From Streptomyces odontomachi (GTDB lineage: Bacteria > Actinomycetota > Actinomycetes > Streptomycetales > Streptomycetaceae), in contig NZ_JAMJWG010000001.1 of the NCBI RefSeq assembly GCF_024435355.1, forward strand, positions 620,001 through 684,000: a stretch of 64,000 bases of DNA. The letters are read 5' to 3'. Below, one piece after another: positions 52,308-61,274 of the stretch. A program made the position numbers and the translations under genes. Position 1 is the first letter of the stretch; each line of letters opens with the position of its first letter. The notes under the pieces are model-generated. The model worked only from the letters and a program-made list of their open reading frames with translations, did not search any database and was not told where the DNA came from.

Positions 52308-53726
52308 TCAGGGCCCCGTGTCCAGCCGCGTCGGCGGCCAGTACTCCCGCACGAACGTGCGCTCCCAGCACGCCCCGGTCGCCCGCAGCTCGGCCGGTGT
52401 GGTGAAGCGGTAGCGGTACAGGCGGGCCCGCACCAGGCGGGGCGGCCGGTCCGCGGGGAAGGGCGAACGGTGCAGCAACCGCAGCGTGTCACGATCGCCT
52501 TCGAGCAGACGTTCGAGTAGTCCGCCGAACCAGGAGCGTGCGTAGGCCGGGGAGAGCCCGGCGAACCACATCATCCAGTCGAGTCGCAGGTGGTAGGGCG
52601 CGAACTGGCGCGGCCAGCGCCGCGGGTCACCGGGCTTGCCCTTGAACTCGTACGCCTGCCAGTCGTCGTCCGAGCGCGGTACCGCCTCCGCGGTGCCCTC
52701 CACGACGACCTCCTGGCGGACGCGGCTGACGCTGCCGAAGGCGCCGTAGGTGTTCACCAGGTGCAGCGGGTCGAACGAGTAGTTCATCAGCTGACGGCGG
52801 GAGAACAGATTGCGCGCCGGTCGCCAGCTGAGCACCAGGATCAGCGCGGTGACGGCGAGGACCACGGCCTCGTACCAGGCGGGGGCGGCGGGTTGGGTGC
52901 GCTCGCCGGCGATCGGTGACAGGTCGAGCGCGGCGAGGGCCACCACGATGGTGATCCAGTTCAGCCAGGCGAAGTTGCCCGAGGCCACCAGCCACAGCTG
53001 CGTGACGATCATCAGCGCGGCCGCCACCGAGGCGACCGGCTGCGGGGTGAACAGCAGCACCGGGACGATCAGCTGGGTGACGTGGTTGGCGGCCACCTCC
53101 ACCCGGTGCAGGGGCCGTGGCAGCCGGTGGAAGAGCCAGCTCAGCGGACCCGGCATGGGCTGGGTCTCGTGGTGGTAGTCCAGACAGGTGAGCCGGCGCC
53201 AGCACGCGTCACCGCGGATCTTGATCAGGCCGGCGCCGAACTCGACCCGGAAGAGCGCCCAGCGCAGCAGGAACAGCAGCACGATCGGTGGCCCCACCCG
53301 GCCGTTGCCGAGCCAGATCGCCAGGAACCCCACTTCGAGCAGCAGCGACTCCCAGCCGAAGCCGTACCAGGTCTGGCCCACGTTCACGATCGAGACGTAC
53401 AGCGCCCAGGGCAGCGCCCACAGCAGCAGCGCGCCCCACAGCGGCAGCTCCCCGTCGGCGCCCGCGAGCAGCGCCAGCGCCACCGCGCAGCCGGTCCACG
53501 CGCAGCCGGCGAAGAACCGGTCCGAGTAGTGCGCGTGGAAGACGCTCGGTGCGCGCCGGAACGGCACCTGCGCCACGAAGGCGGGGATGGGCAGCATGCC
53601 GCGGCTCCCCAGCAGCGGCCGGAACTGCCGCGCCGCCGCCAGGAAGGCCACGAGGTAGATCGCTGCCAGACCGCGCTGGAAGACCAGCCGGCTCAGCCCG
53701 TAACCGTCGGCGGTGAACCAGTCCAT
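52308..53726 (-). CDS. Lipase maturation factor family membrane protein
   Basis: This 472-residue protein matches the LMF1-like family: an N-terminal DGYGLSRLVFQRGLAAIYLVAF, then several helices, the conserved VGQTWYGFGWESLLLEVGFLAIW, FRVEFGAGLIKIRGDACWRRLTCLDYHHETQPMPGPLSW (landmarks given in part), and C-terminal soluble segments YEFKGKPGDPRRWP and APYHLRLDWMMWFAGL. Eukaryotic LMF1 assists folding of secreted lipases in the ER; in bacteria the function is unknown. It stands alone. The ATG at 53726 has no strong ribosome site. Confidence 0.88.
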   Translation of the reverse strand: MDWFTADGYGLSRLVFQRGLAAIYLVAFLAAARQFRPLLGSRGMLPIPAFVAQVPFRRAPSVFHAHYSDRFFAGCAWTGCAVALALLAGADGELPLWGALLLWALPWALYVSIVNVGQTWYGFGWESLLLEVGFLAIWLGNGRVGPPIVLLFLLRWALFRVEFGAGLIKIRGDACWRRLTCLDYHHETQPMPGPLSWLFHRLPRPLHRVEVAANHVTQLIVPVLLFTPQPVASVAAALMIVTQLWLVASGNFAWLNWITIVVALAALDLSPIAGERTQPAAPAWYEAVVLAVTALILVLSWRPARNLFSRRQLMNYSFDPLHLVNTYGAFGSVSRVRQEVVVEGTAEAVPRSDDDWQAYEFKGKPGDPRRWPRQFAPYHLRLDWMMWFAGLSPAYARSWFGGLLERLLEGDRDTLRLLHRSPFPADRPPRLVRARLYRYRFTTPAELRATGACWERTFVREYWPPTRLDTGP

Positions 53727-53824
53727 GCACCCCAGTGTGACGTTGAGTCACGCTGGGGACGTCACCGATCACCGTAGTCATGGGTTCGCGCCGGCCTGAG
53801 ATCGGCAGCCGGCAGAAGGTATGA

Positions 53825-53839
53825 AAGTTGTATAAACTT
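53825..53839. promoter_or_regulatory. Inverted repeat AAGTT-N5-AACTT
   Basis: AAGTT-GTATA-AACTT in an unusually AT-rich island (53821-53846), about 60 bases upstream of the PAS-GAF phosphatase. A candidate operator; TTGTATAAAC could also contain -10-like sequence. The regulator is unknown. Confidence 0.45.
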
Positions 53840-53897
53840 CGCATTTGGAGGAGCGGGGAAGAGGCGCGAGAGTCGGTGACTGCGGCAAGGTGGCCCC

Positions 53898-55973
53898 ATG
53901 ACTGAGCGGGGAGCGATGACCCCGACACCCCCGGAGGACTGGCCCGCCCACCCGGACCCGATCCTGGCGCTCAACGGCATGGGCACCTTCGACTGGGACC
54001 TCGACAGCGGGCGGATGTACGTGGACGCCAAGGGTTACCAGATCCTCAACGTGCCGCCGGAGGAGTACGACGGGATCGCCTTCAACCTGGGTGCGCTGCT
54101 GCTGCCCGCCGAGGCGGCGCACATCGACACGGTCATGTCGGACGCACTCAAGAGCGGCGCCCCGCACTACGGCGCCTACTTCCGGGTCCGTGACGACGAC
54201 GGCACCCTGCGCTGGGCCCACACCCAGGGCTACATCCGCCGTGACGACAGCGGTCGGCCGCGCCGCATCCTCGGCGTGTTGCGCGATGCCACCCGCGAAC
54301 TCGACGAGGTCGCGGCACGCCCTGACCACACTCCCCGGGGCGAGGAACAGCAGCGGCGGACCAGCGTCGTGCAGCGCACCACCGCGGCGCTCGCCCACGC
54401 CCGCACCGTCCAGGACGTCATCGACGTCCTCCAGGACGGCGACCGCCTGCTGAACCTCGGTGCGTCCAGCCTGGTCATGGGGCTGGTGGAGGCCGGCAGC
54501 ATCCGCCTGGTCACCGAGGGCGCCCAGGGGTACACGGTGCCCGGAACCGAGGTCAACCGGATCGAGGAGCCGTACCCGATGACCGAGGCGGTGCGCACCC
54601 TGAAACCGCGGTTCGTCGAGTCGCCGGACGACTTCGCCGCCTCCTACCCGATCCTGTGGCCGCACCTCTCCCACCTCGGCATCACCTCGGCCGCCTATCT
54701 GCCGCTCATCGTGCAGGCCAGGCCGATCGGGGCGCTCGGGCTCATCTACCTCCACAAGACCGGCTTCTCCGACGAGGAGCGCAACGTCCTGCTGGCCCTG
54801 AGCAGCAGCATCGCGCAGTGCCTGCAACGGGCGATGTTCTTCGAGCACGAGCGTGACCTCGCGTCCGGCCTCCAGCAGGCCATGCTGCCGCGCACCATCC
54901 CCGAGGTGCCCGGCGCGGAGATCGCGGTCCGCTACCGTTCCGCAGCGCTGGGCCGCGACATCGGCGGCGACTGGTACGACGTGATACCCCTGCCCGGCGG
55001 CCGGCTCGGCGTGGTCATCGGCGACGTCCAGGGCCATGACACGCATGCGGCGGCCGTCATGGGCCAGCTCCGTATCGTGCTGCGCGCCTACGCGACCGAG
55101 GGCCACACCCCCGCCGCCGCCATGGCCCGGGCCTCCGCCTTCCTCCACGAACTCGACACGGAACGCTTCGCGACCTGCCTCTACGCCGAGATCGACCTGG
55201 CCACCGGCGTGCTGCAACTGGTGCGCGCCGGCCATCTGAACCCGCTGCTGCGGGGGACCGACGGCTCCTGCCGGCGGCTGCCCGTGCAGGGCGGGCTGCC
55301 GCTGGGTCTGGCCACCGAGTTCGACCAGCTCGCCTATCCCGTGGTCACCATGGAACTCGACCCCGGACAGACCCTGCTGCTGTGCACCGACGGGCTGGTG
55401 GAGCACTCGGGCAACGACCTCGACGACGGACTGCAATCGCTCATCACCATGATCAACACGGCGCCGAAGGAGCTGCCGGACCTCGCCGACCTGCTGACCG
55501 ACTCCTTGGACGCGGTGCGCGGCAAGGACGACATGGCGCTCCTGCTGCTCCGCCGCCGCGCCACCGAGGCGCCGCAGCTCGGCGGACGGCTGCAACAGCA
55601 CGTCCCGGCCGGCGACGCCGAGGCGCTCGCGGAGGCCCGGCACATGATCCGGGCCGCGGTGCAGGCCTGGAGCACCGGGGAGCGCGCCGACGAGATCGAA
55701 CTCGTCGCGGGCGAGCTGATCAACAACTCCCTCATCCACACGGGGGGCGCCGCCGTGGTCACCCTGCGGATGCTCGCCGGCTCGGAGCGGCGACTGCGCA
55801 TCGAGGTGGAAGACGGCTCCAGCGCGCTGCCGCGCCGCCGGGAGGCCGGGGAGTCCGGGCTTTCCGGGCGTGGCCTGCTGCTGGTGGACCGGCTGGCGGA
55901 CGTGTGGGGCGTGGAGTCGCGGGGCAGCGGCAAGTGCGTGTGGGGCGAGTTCGTGGTGCCGCCGCGGGAGTGA
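53898..55973 (+). CDS. PAS-GAF-PP2C phosphatase with HATPase (Rsb-type)
   Basis: This 691-residue protein has a PAS domain (about 20-135: LNGMGTFDWDLDSGRMYVDA), a GAF domain (about 155-310), a SpoIIE/PP2C domain (about 315-555: GGDWYDVIPLPGGRLGVVIGD and GKDDMALLLL), and a C-terminal HATPase_c anti-sigma-like domain (about 580-690: ELVAGELINNSLIHTGG, SGRGLLLVDRLADVWG). One polypeptide could therefore both phosphorylate-bind and dephosphorylate partner-switch proteins. Such multidomain proteins are abundant in Streptomyces and tune sigma-B-type factors in response to small-molecule or light/redox signals. ATG at 53898; an in-frame ATG 18 bases later is possible. No antagonist gene is adjacent. 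Confidence 0.9.
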   Translation: MTERGAMTPTPPEDWPAHPDPILALNGMGTFDWDLDSGRMYVDAKGYQILNVPPEEYDGIAFNLGALLLPAEAAHIDTVMSDALKSGAPHYGAYFRVRDDDGTLRWAHTQGYIRRDDSGRPRRILGVLRDATRELDEVAARPDHTPRGEEQQRRTSVVQRTTAALAHARTVQDVIDVLQDGDRLLNLGASSLVMGLVEAGSIRLVTEGAQGYTVPGTEVNRIEEPYPMTEAVRTLKPRFVESPDDFAASYPILWPHLSHLGITSAAYLPLIVQARPIGALGLIYLHKTGFSDEERNVLLALSSSIAQCLQRAMFFEHERDLASGLQQAMLPRTIPEVPGAEIAVRYRSAALGRDIGGDWYDVIPLPGGRLGVVIGDVQGHDTHAAAVMGQLRIVLRAYATEGHTPAAAMARASAFLHELDTERFATCLYAEIDLATGVLQLVRAGHLNPLLRGTDGSCRRLPVQGGLPLGLATEFDQLAYPVVTMELDPGQTLLLCTDGLVEHSGNDLDDGLQSLITMINTAPKELPDLADLLTDSLDAVRGKDDMALLLLRRRATEAPQLGGRLQQHVPAGDAEALAEARHMIRAAVQAWSTGERADEIELVAGELINNSLIHTGGAAVVTLRMLAGSERRLRIEVEDGSSALPRRREAGESGLSGRGLLLVDRLADVWGVESRGSGKCVWGEFVVPPRE

Positions 55974-56075
55974 CCGCCACCGGGTCGGGCGATGCCCCGC
56001 CGGCCGCCATGCCGGGTCCCTGCACCGACGCGCACGGCAAGCCGCCGCACCGCACGCGGTGGCACCCTGGGAGCC

Positions 56076-56936
56076 ATGCCCGAACTCCCCGAGGTCGAAG
56101 CGCTCAAGGACACCCTGCGCTCCCGGTTGACCGGCCACGCCATCGTGCGGGCGCTGCCGACGGCGGTGAGCGTCCTGAAGACGTACGACCCACCCGTCAC
56201 CGCCCTGGAGGGCCGCACCGTCACGGCGGTGCAGCGGCACGGGAAGTTCCTCGACGTCGATGCCGGCGGACTGCACCTGGTCGTCCACCTGGCCCGCGCC
56301 GGATGGCTCCAGTGGCGCGACCGCCTGCCCGACGGTCCGCCCAGGCCGGGCAAGGGCCCCCTCGCGCTGCGCGTGGCGCTGGACACCGGCGAGGGCTTCG
56401 ACCTCACCGAAGCAGGGACGCAGAAACGTCTCGCCGTCTGGGTGGTGCACGACCCCGGGCAGGTACCCGGCGTCGCCCGGCTCGGCCCCGATCCGCTGGC
56501 CGCCGACTTCGACGTCGACACCCTCGCCGGACTGCTCGCCGGCCGGCGCCAGCAGGTCAAGGGCGCGCTGCGTGACCAGAGCCTGATCGCCGGGGTCGGC
56601 AACGCCTACAGCGACGAGATCCTGCACGCGGCGAAGATGTCCCCGTTCAAACCGACCGCACGGCTGACCGCCGACGAGGTGCAGACCCTCTACACGGCGC
56701 TGCGGGACACCCTCGTCCCCGCGGTGGAGCGGGCCCGCTCGGTCACCGCCGGACGGTTGAAGGCCGAGAAGAAGAGCGGCCTGCGGGTGCACGGACGCAC
56801 CGGCGAACCCTGCCCGGTGTGCGGGGACACGATCCGCGAGGTGTCCTTCAGCGACTCCTCGTTGCAGTACTGCCCGACCTGCCAGACCGACGGCAGGATC
56901 CTCGCGGACCGGCGGCTGTCACGGTTGCTGAAGTAG
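56076..56936 (+). CDS. Fpg/Nei family DNA glycosylase
   Basis: This 286-residue base-excision repair enzyme starts MPELPEVEALKDTL, so the catalytic proline and glutamate are present after Met removal. The beta-sandwich carries KFLDVDAGGLHLVVHLARAG; the helix-two-turn-helix has GALRDQSLIAGVGNAYSDEI; the C-terminal zinc finger is CPVCGDTI ... YCPTCQT. It removes oxidised bases and nicks the DNA. The ATG at 56076 is fixed by the motif. It stands alone between signalling genes and has no clear ribosome site. Confidence 0.93.
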   Translation: MPELPEVEALKDTLRSRLTGHAIVRALPTAVSVLKTYDPPVTALEGRTVTAVQRHGKFLDVDAGGLHLVVHLARAGWLQWRDRLPDGPPRPGKGPLALRVALDTGEGFDLTEAGTQKRLAVWVVHDPGQVPGVARLGPDPLAADFDVDTLAGLLAGRRQQVKGALRDQSLIAGVGNAYSDEILHAAKMSPFKPTARLTADEVQTLYTALRDTLVPAVERARSVTAGRLKAEKKSGLRVHGRTGEPCPVCGDTIREVSFSDSSLQYCPTCQTDGRILADRRLSRLLK

Positions 56937-57013
56937 CGCGGCGGACCGGCCGCGGCGGCGACCCGATCACCGGCGCGCCGCGACAAGCCGCACGGCCGGC
57001 CCGCTCGACCCTC

Positions 57014-57019
57014 TACACT
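57014..57019 (+). promoter_or_regulatory. TACACT -10 element next to the LytTR start
   Basis: TACACT ends 8 bases before the ATG at 57028, and no ribosome site precedes the gene. This spacing would start transcription at or near the A of ATG (leaderless mRNA). The same TACACTCCAC word precedes the gene at 57919. Confidence 0.45.
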
Positions 57020-57027
57020 CCACCCGC

Positions 57028-57795
57028 ATGCTGCGCGTACTGGCGGTGGACGACGAGGAACCCGCACTCGCCGAGCTGCTCTACCTGCTGCGGGCCGACG
57101 ACCGGATCGGGCACGCGGAGGGGGCCACCGACGCCACCGAGGCACTGCGGCGCATCGGCCGCGCACTGGACGCGGAGTTGCGCCAGGGCGGCGCCGACGA
57201 CACCTTCGACGTGCTCTTCCTCGACATCCAGATGGCCGGGCTCACCGGCCTGGACGTGGCCCGGCTGCTCGCCGGCTTCGCACGACCGCCACTCATCGTG
57301 TTCGTGACCGCCCACGAGGACTTCGCGGTGCAGGCCTTCGACCTCAAGGCCGTGGACTACCTCCTCAAACCGGTGCGCAGGGAGCGGCTCGCCGAGGCGG
57401 TCGGCCGGGTCGTCCACCAGATCGCCGTCACCCGGCCCGCCGACCCCCCGCCGACCGTCGGCGCCGACCGCATCCCCGTCGAGCTCGGCGGCGTCACCCG
57501 CCTCCTCGCCGTCGGGGACATCACGTACGTCGAGGCGCAGGGCGACTACGCGCGGTTGCACACCCCGAACGGCAGCCATCTGGTGCGCATCCCGCTCTCC
57601 ACCCTGGAGGAGCGGTGGGCGCCCCACGGATTCGTCCGCATCCACCGCAGCCACCTGGTCGCGCTGCACCGCATCGACGAGCTCAGACTGGACGGCGGCG
57701 GCATGAGCGTGCGCATCGGCGGAGCGGAGCTGGCGGTGAGCCGCCGGCACACCAGCCGGGTGCGGGAGCTGCTGATGCGGCGCCCGGAGGGCTGA
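57028..57795 (+). CDS. LytTR-family response regulator
   Basis: This 255-residue protein has a receiver domain (about 1-125) with acidic DDEEP and the phosphorylation aspartate in LFLDIQMAGLTGLD, then FVTAHEDFAVQAFDLKAVDYLLKP. The C-terminal LytTR DNA-binding domain includes DITYVEAQGDYARLHTPNG and FVRIHRSHLVALHRIDEL. The partner is most likely the LytS-type kinase at 59954, separated by the transporter genes it presumably controls. It is probably leaderless. Confidence 0.92.
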   Translation: MLRVLAVDDEEPALAELLYLLRADDRIGHAEGATDATEALRRIGRALDAELRQGGADDTFDVLFLDIQMAGLTGLDVARLLAGFARPPLIVFVTAHEDFAVQAFDLKAVDYLLKPVRRERLAEAVGRVVHQIAVTRPADPPPTVGADRIPVELGGVTRLLAVGDITYVEAQGDYARLHTPNGSHLVRIPLSTLEERWAPHGFVRIHRSHLVALHRIDELRLDGGGMSVRIGGAELAVSRRHTSRVRELLMRRPEG

Positions 57796-57905
57796 GGCAG
57801 GGGCACGCCCGGTCTTCGCCCCACGGTCCCCGCCGGTACGCGGGTGCGCCGGGGTCTGCCCCGACCGTCGCCCTTCGTGACCTTCCCTTCCGGCAGCGCG
57901 CTGCT

Positions 57906-57911
57906 TACACT
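57906..57911 (+). promoter_or_regulatory. TACACT -10 element next to the DUF485-like start
   Basis: TACACT followed by CCACGCC then GTG (57919), without a ribosome site. It mirrors the element before the LytTR gene (TACACTCCACCCGC). Both could be read by one holoenzyme and give leaderless transcripts. Confidence 0.45.
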
Positions 57912-57918
57912 CCACGCC

Positions 57919-58308
57919 GTGTCGCCCAGTGCAGAGCCCGCACCCCGCCGTGAGCGGGTCACCGGCGAGCCCCGTCGGGTGCACCGGCTGCCGGGGTATC
58001 GCACCCAGTGGGAGATCGACGAGCAGACCACGCTCGGTGCCGCCTACGTCCGTTCCCTCATGCGCGGCCAGCTGCGGGCCGGACTCACCGCCTTCGCGCT
58101 GCTCGCACTGCCCGTGATCACCCTTCCGCTGTTCTTCGACGCGCTGGGCAACGCCACCGTGGTGTGGCTGGTGCTCGGCTTCGGCTGCTATCCGCCGCTG
58201 GTGGCGCTCGCCTGGTGGTACGTGCGGCGTGCCGAGCGCAACGAACGTGACTTCGCCCGCCTGGTGCGCGGTGCCGGTCACCACCCGGGACCGCCGGGCA
58301 CACCATGA
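57919..58308 (+). CDS. Small membrane protein (DUF485-like, symporter partner)
   Basis: This 129-residue protein has a polar N-terminal region (about 1-55, with RLPGYRTQWEIDEQTTLGAAYVRSLMR) and two transmembrane helices (LRAGLTAFALLALPVITLPLFF; TVVWLVLGFGCYPPLVALAWWYV). A charged tail RRAERNERDFARLVRG follows. This is the layout of DUF485/YjcH proteins found next to acetate-type sodium:solute symporters, and the symporter here starts at the overlapping ATGA. The GTG at 57919 is inferred from the promoter spacing; a longer frame exists without support. Confidence 0.78.
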   Translation: MSPSAEPAPRRERVTGEPRRVHRLPGYRTQWEIDEQTTLGAAYVRSLMRGQLRAGLTAFALLALPVITLPLFFDALGNATVVWLVLGFGCYPPLVALAWWYVRRAERNERDFARLVRGAGHHPGPPGTP

Positions 58309-59957
58309 ACGACGGCTACGTGATCGGCGCGGTGGCCTTCGTGGTGCTCGCCAGCGTCCTCATCGGCGGTTTCGGGCTGCGCATCTCGCGCACCACCTCC
58401 GACTTCTACGTGGCCTCCCGCACCGTGGGGCCCGCGCTCAACGCGGCCGCGATCAGCGGCGAGTACCTCTCCGCGGCGTCGTTCCTGGGCGTGGCCGGAC
58501 TGCTGCTGGTGTACGGCCCCGACATGCTCTGGTACCCGGTCGGCTACACCGCCGGTTACCTGGTGCTGTTGATCTTCGTGGCCGCACCGCTGCGCCGCTC
58601 GGGCGCCTACACGCTGCCCGACTTCGCCGAGGGACGCCTGGAGTCCATCGGGGTTCGCCGGGTCGTCAGCTTCCTGGTGGTGGGTACCGGATGGCTGTAC
58701 CTGGTGCCGCAACTCCAGGGCGCCGGCCTGACGCTGGGCACCCTCACCGGCGCGCCGCGCTGGTTCGGCGCGCTGCTCGTCGCCGCCGTCGTGGTGCTCG
58801 CGCTCGCCGCCGGGGGCATGCGCAGCATCACGTTCGTGCAGGCCTTCCAGTACTGGCTGAAGCTGACCGCGCTCCTCGTGCCGGCGTTCTTCGTGCTGCT
58901 CGCCTGGCACCGCGACGGCGCCACCCCGCCCGACTTCCCCACCGACCCGTCGACGGCCTGGCCCGACTCGGGCACCGGTCAGCAGTTCGCCAGCAGCCGC
59001 GCCGAGCACCCGCTCTACGCCACCTACGGGCTGATCACCGCCACCTTCCTCGGCACCATGGGCCTGCCGCACGTCGTGGTGCGCTTCTACACCAGCCCCG
59101 ACGGTCGCACCGCACGCCGCACCACCGTCGTCGTGCTGGCGCTGATCGGCCTGTTCTACCTGCTGCCGCCGCTCTACGGCTGGCTGGGCAGGCTGTACGA
59201 GCCCGGGGTGATCGGCGCCCGGACCCCGGGGGACGCCGACGCCACCGTGCTGCTGCTGCCGGGTCGGGTCATCGGCGGGCTCGGCGGCGATCTGCTGGGC
59301 GCGCTGGTCGCCGGGGGCGCGTTCGCGGCGTTCCTGTCCACCGCGTCGGGGCTCACCATGGCCGTTGCGGGGGTGCTCAGCCAGGATGTGCTGCCGGCAC
59401 GCGGGGTACAGCACTTCCGGCTTGCCGCGGTCCTGGCGATGGGGGTGCCGCTCGGGGGAGCGCTGGTGGTGAGCGCGGTACCGGTGGCCGACGCGGTGGG
59501 GATGGCCTTCGCGGTCTCCGCGTCCGCGTTCTGCCCGCTGCTGGTGCTGGGCATCTGGTGGCGCCGGCTCACCCCGCCGGGCGCGCTGGCCGGGCTGCTG
59601 CTCGGGGGCGGTTCGGCGTTCGTGGCGGTCACCGTGACCGTCGCGGGGGTGGGGCCGGCGCGCACCGGCTGGTCGCACACCCTGCTCGCCTGGCCCGCCC
59701 TCTGGTCGGTGCCGGTCGGCTTCCTGGCGATGGTGCTGGTCTCCCTCGCCACCCCCGGCAGCGTCCCGCCGCACACCAGCGCCACCATGACCCGGCTGCA
59801 CCTCCCCGAGACGCTGAGCGTGCCGCGGTCCGCGGCCGCTGCGGAGGGCGGTGGGCTGCGGTCCGCGGGCCGGCCCTCGGACCCGGACCGCCCGACCACG
59901 GACGTGCCGCCACGGGACCACCCGAGCGTGCCGGAGCAGGAGGGGGAGCGGACGTGA
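58305..59957 (+). CDS. Sodium:solute symporter (ActP/acetate-like)
   Basis: This 550-residue membrane protein of about 13 helices belongs to the SSS family. Helix 1 region SDFYVASRTVGPALNAAAISGEYLSAASFLG is characteristic (shown in part), as are GLPHVVVRFYTSPDGRTAR, and AFAAFLSTASGLTMAVAGVLSQD with the sodium-site serines. The tail after about residue 490 is hydrophilic and disordered. The coupled DUF485-like gene indicates monocarboxylates (acetate, pyruvate or propionate) as substrate. The flanking LytTR/LytS pair could sense the same compound, as BtsSR does for pyruvate. Confidence 0.9.
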   Translation: MNDGYVIGAVAFVVLASVLIGGFGLRISRTTSDFYVASRTVGPALNAAAISGEYLSAASFLGVAGLLLVYGPDMLWYPVGYTAGYLVLLIFVAAPLRRSGAYTLPDFAEGRLESIGVRRVVSFLVVGTGWLYLVPQLQGAGLTLGTLTGAPRWFGALLVAAVVVLALAAGGMRSITFVQAFQYWLKLTALLVPAFFVLLAWHRDGATPPDFPTDPSTAWPDSGTGQQFASSRAEHPLYATYGLITATFLGTMGLPHVVVRFYTSPDGRTARRTTVVVLALIGLFYLLPPLYGWLGRLYEPGVIGARTPGDADATVLLLPGRVIGGLGGDLLGALVAGGAFAAFLSTASGLTMAVAGVLSQDVLPARGVQHFRLAAVLAMGVPLGGALVVSAVPVADAVGMAFAVSASAFCPLLVLGIWWRRLTPPGALAGLLLGGGSAFVAVTVTVAGVGPARTGWSHTLLAWPALWSVPVGFLAMVLVSLATPGSVPPHTSATMTRLHLPETLSVPRSAAAAEGGGLRSAGRPSDPDRPTTDVPPRDHPSVPEQEGERT

Positions 59958-61162
59958 CCGGGACCGCCGCGGCCGTGCTGGTCGCCCTGTGTCCGCTGCT
60001 GCTGGCGGGCGGGTTCCTGGTGGGCCGGCGTACCGCCCATCCGCGGGGCCACAGCGACGTGGGTTCGCCCGTGGAGCACGCCACCTTCGAGACGCTGCAC
60101 ACCGCCTCGCTCGCCGCGCCCCCGCTGCGTGCCGGCCTGACCGAGGACACCGCCCGCAAGTCGGCTCGCCGGCTGCGCAGCCTGCTGGGCACCGATGCGT
60201 TGTGCGTCACCAACCGCTCCACCGTGCTCGCCTGGGACGGCACCGGCGAGCAGCACGGCAGGCAGGTGATGGAGAGGCTGGCCGGGCTGCTGGAGACCGG
60301 CCGCTCGACCGCCTTCGACTGCGGCTGCGGCGACACGGACTGCTCCCTGCGCTGGGGAGTGGCCGCACCGATCGTCGTCGACCAGCGGGTGGTCGGGGCG
60401 CTCGTGGCGTATGCGACCCGGGACTTCGCGGTGCTGGCCCGTGCCACCGACGAGGTGGCACGCTGGGCCTCCGTACAGCTGGAGCTGGCCGAGCTGAACC
60501 GCTCCCGTACCCGGCTGATCGAGGCGGAGATCAAGGCGCTGCGGGCGCAGATCTCGCCGCACTTCATCTTCAACTCGCTCGCCGCCATCGCCTCGTTCGT
60601 CCGCACGGATCCCGAGCGGGCCAGGGAGCTGCTGCTGGAGTTCGCCGACTTCACCCGGTACTCGTTCCGGCGGCACGGGGAGTTCACCACGCTCGCCGAC
60701 GAGCTGCACTCCATCGACCAGTATCTGGCGCTGGTGCGGGCCCGGTTCGGCGAGCGGCTCTCGGTGACCTTGCAGATCGCGCCCGAGGTGCTGCCGGTGT
60801 CGCTGCCCTTCCTGTGCCTTCAGCCGTTGGTGGAGAACGCCGTCAAGCACGGCCTGGAGGGCGTGGTGACCCGCAGCTCCATCACGATCAGTGCCAAGGA
60901 CGCGGGAGCGGAGGCCGAGGTGGTGATCGAGGACGACGGGGTCGGCATGGCGCCGGAGCGGCTGCGCAGGATTCTGCGCGGGGAGGGCGATCCGACGTCG
61001 GGCATCGGCCTGTCGAACGTGGACGAGCGGCTGCGGCAGGTGTTCGGGGACGACTACGGCCTGGTCATCGACACCGCGGTGGGCGCGGGCATGCGGATCA
61101 CCGTACGGATCCCCAAGTACCGGGCGGGGGTGCACTCCTCGCCGCCTGGCCGTGACGCCTGA
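59954..61162 (+). CDS. LytS-type sensor histidine kinase
   Basis: This 402-residue protein has a single N-terminal membrane helix (AAAVLVALCPLLLAGGFLVG), a GAF-like domain (about 45-180), and a His_kinase domain with the phosphorylated histidine in ALRAQISPHFIFNSLAAIASF. The ATP-binding domain has QPLVENAVKHGLEG and DDGVGM with SGIGLSNVDERL. The GAF domain carries a cysteine cluster DCGCGDTDCSLRW (three cysteines within eight residues), which might bind metal or sense redox. The GTG overlaps the symporter stop. The cognate regulator is probably the LytTR gene at 57028. Confidence 0.9.
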   Translation: MTGTAAAVLVALCPLLLAGGFLVGRRTAHPRGHSDVGSPVEHATFETLHTASLAAPPLRAGLTEDTARKSARRLRSLLGTDALCVTNRSTVLAWDGTGEQHGRQVMERLAGLLETGRSTAFDCGCGDTDCSLRWGVAAPIVVDQRVVGALVAYATRDFAVLARATDEVARWASVQLELAELNRSRTRLIEAEIKALRAQISPHFIFNSLAAIASFVRTDPERARELLLEFADFTRYSFRRHGEFTTLADELHSIDQYLALVRARFGERLSVTLQIAPEVLPVSLPFLCLQPLVENAVKHGLEGVVTRSSITISAKDAGAEAEVVIEDDGVGMAPERLRRILRGEGDPTSGIGLSNVDERLRQVFGDDYGLVIDTAVGAGMRITVRIPKYRAGVHSSPPGRDA

Positions 61163-61177
61163 CGGCACTTCGTGCCG
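61163..61177 (+). terminator. Short hairpin after the kinase gene
   Basis: CGGCAC-TTC-GTGCCG (about 61163-61177) begins right after the stop codon. It is weak for a terminator, but faces a convergent gene. Confidence 0.45.
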
Positions 61178-61274
61178 GGCGCGCACCGAGCCGGCGGCTG
61201 TGGCGCGCACCGGGGTGGACCGGGCTGGATCAGCGGCGCGCACCGGATCGGGGGAGCGATGCGGCGAGGAGGCG

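Noticed and set aside
53778..56792. Thousand-codon open frame antisense to the PAS-GAF phosphatase and Fpg genes
   Set aside because: It spans two clearly real genes on the other strand and has no recognisable domain.
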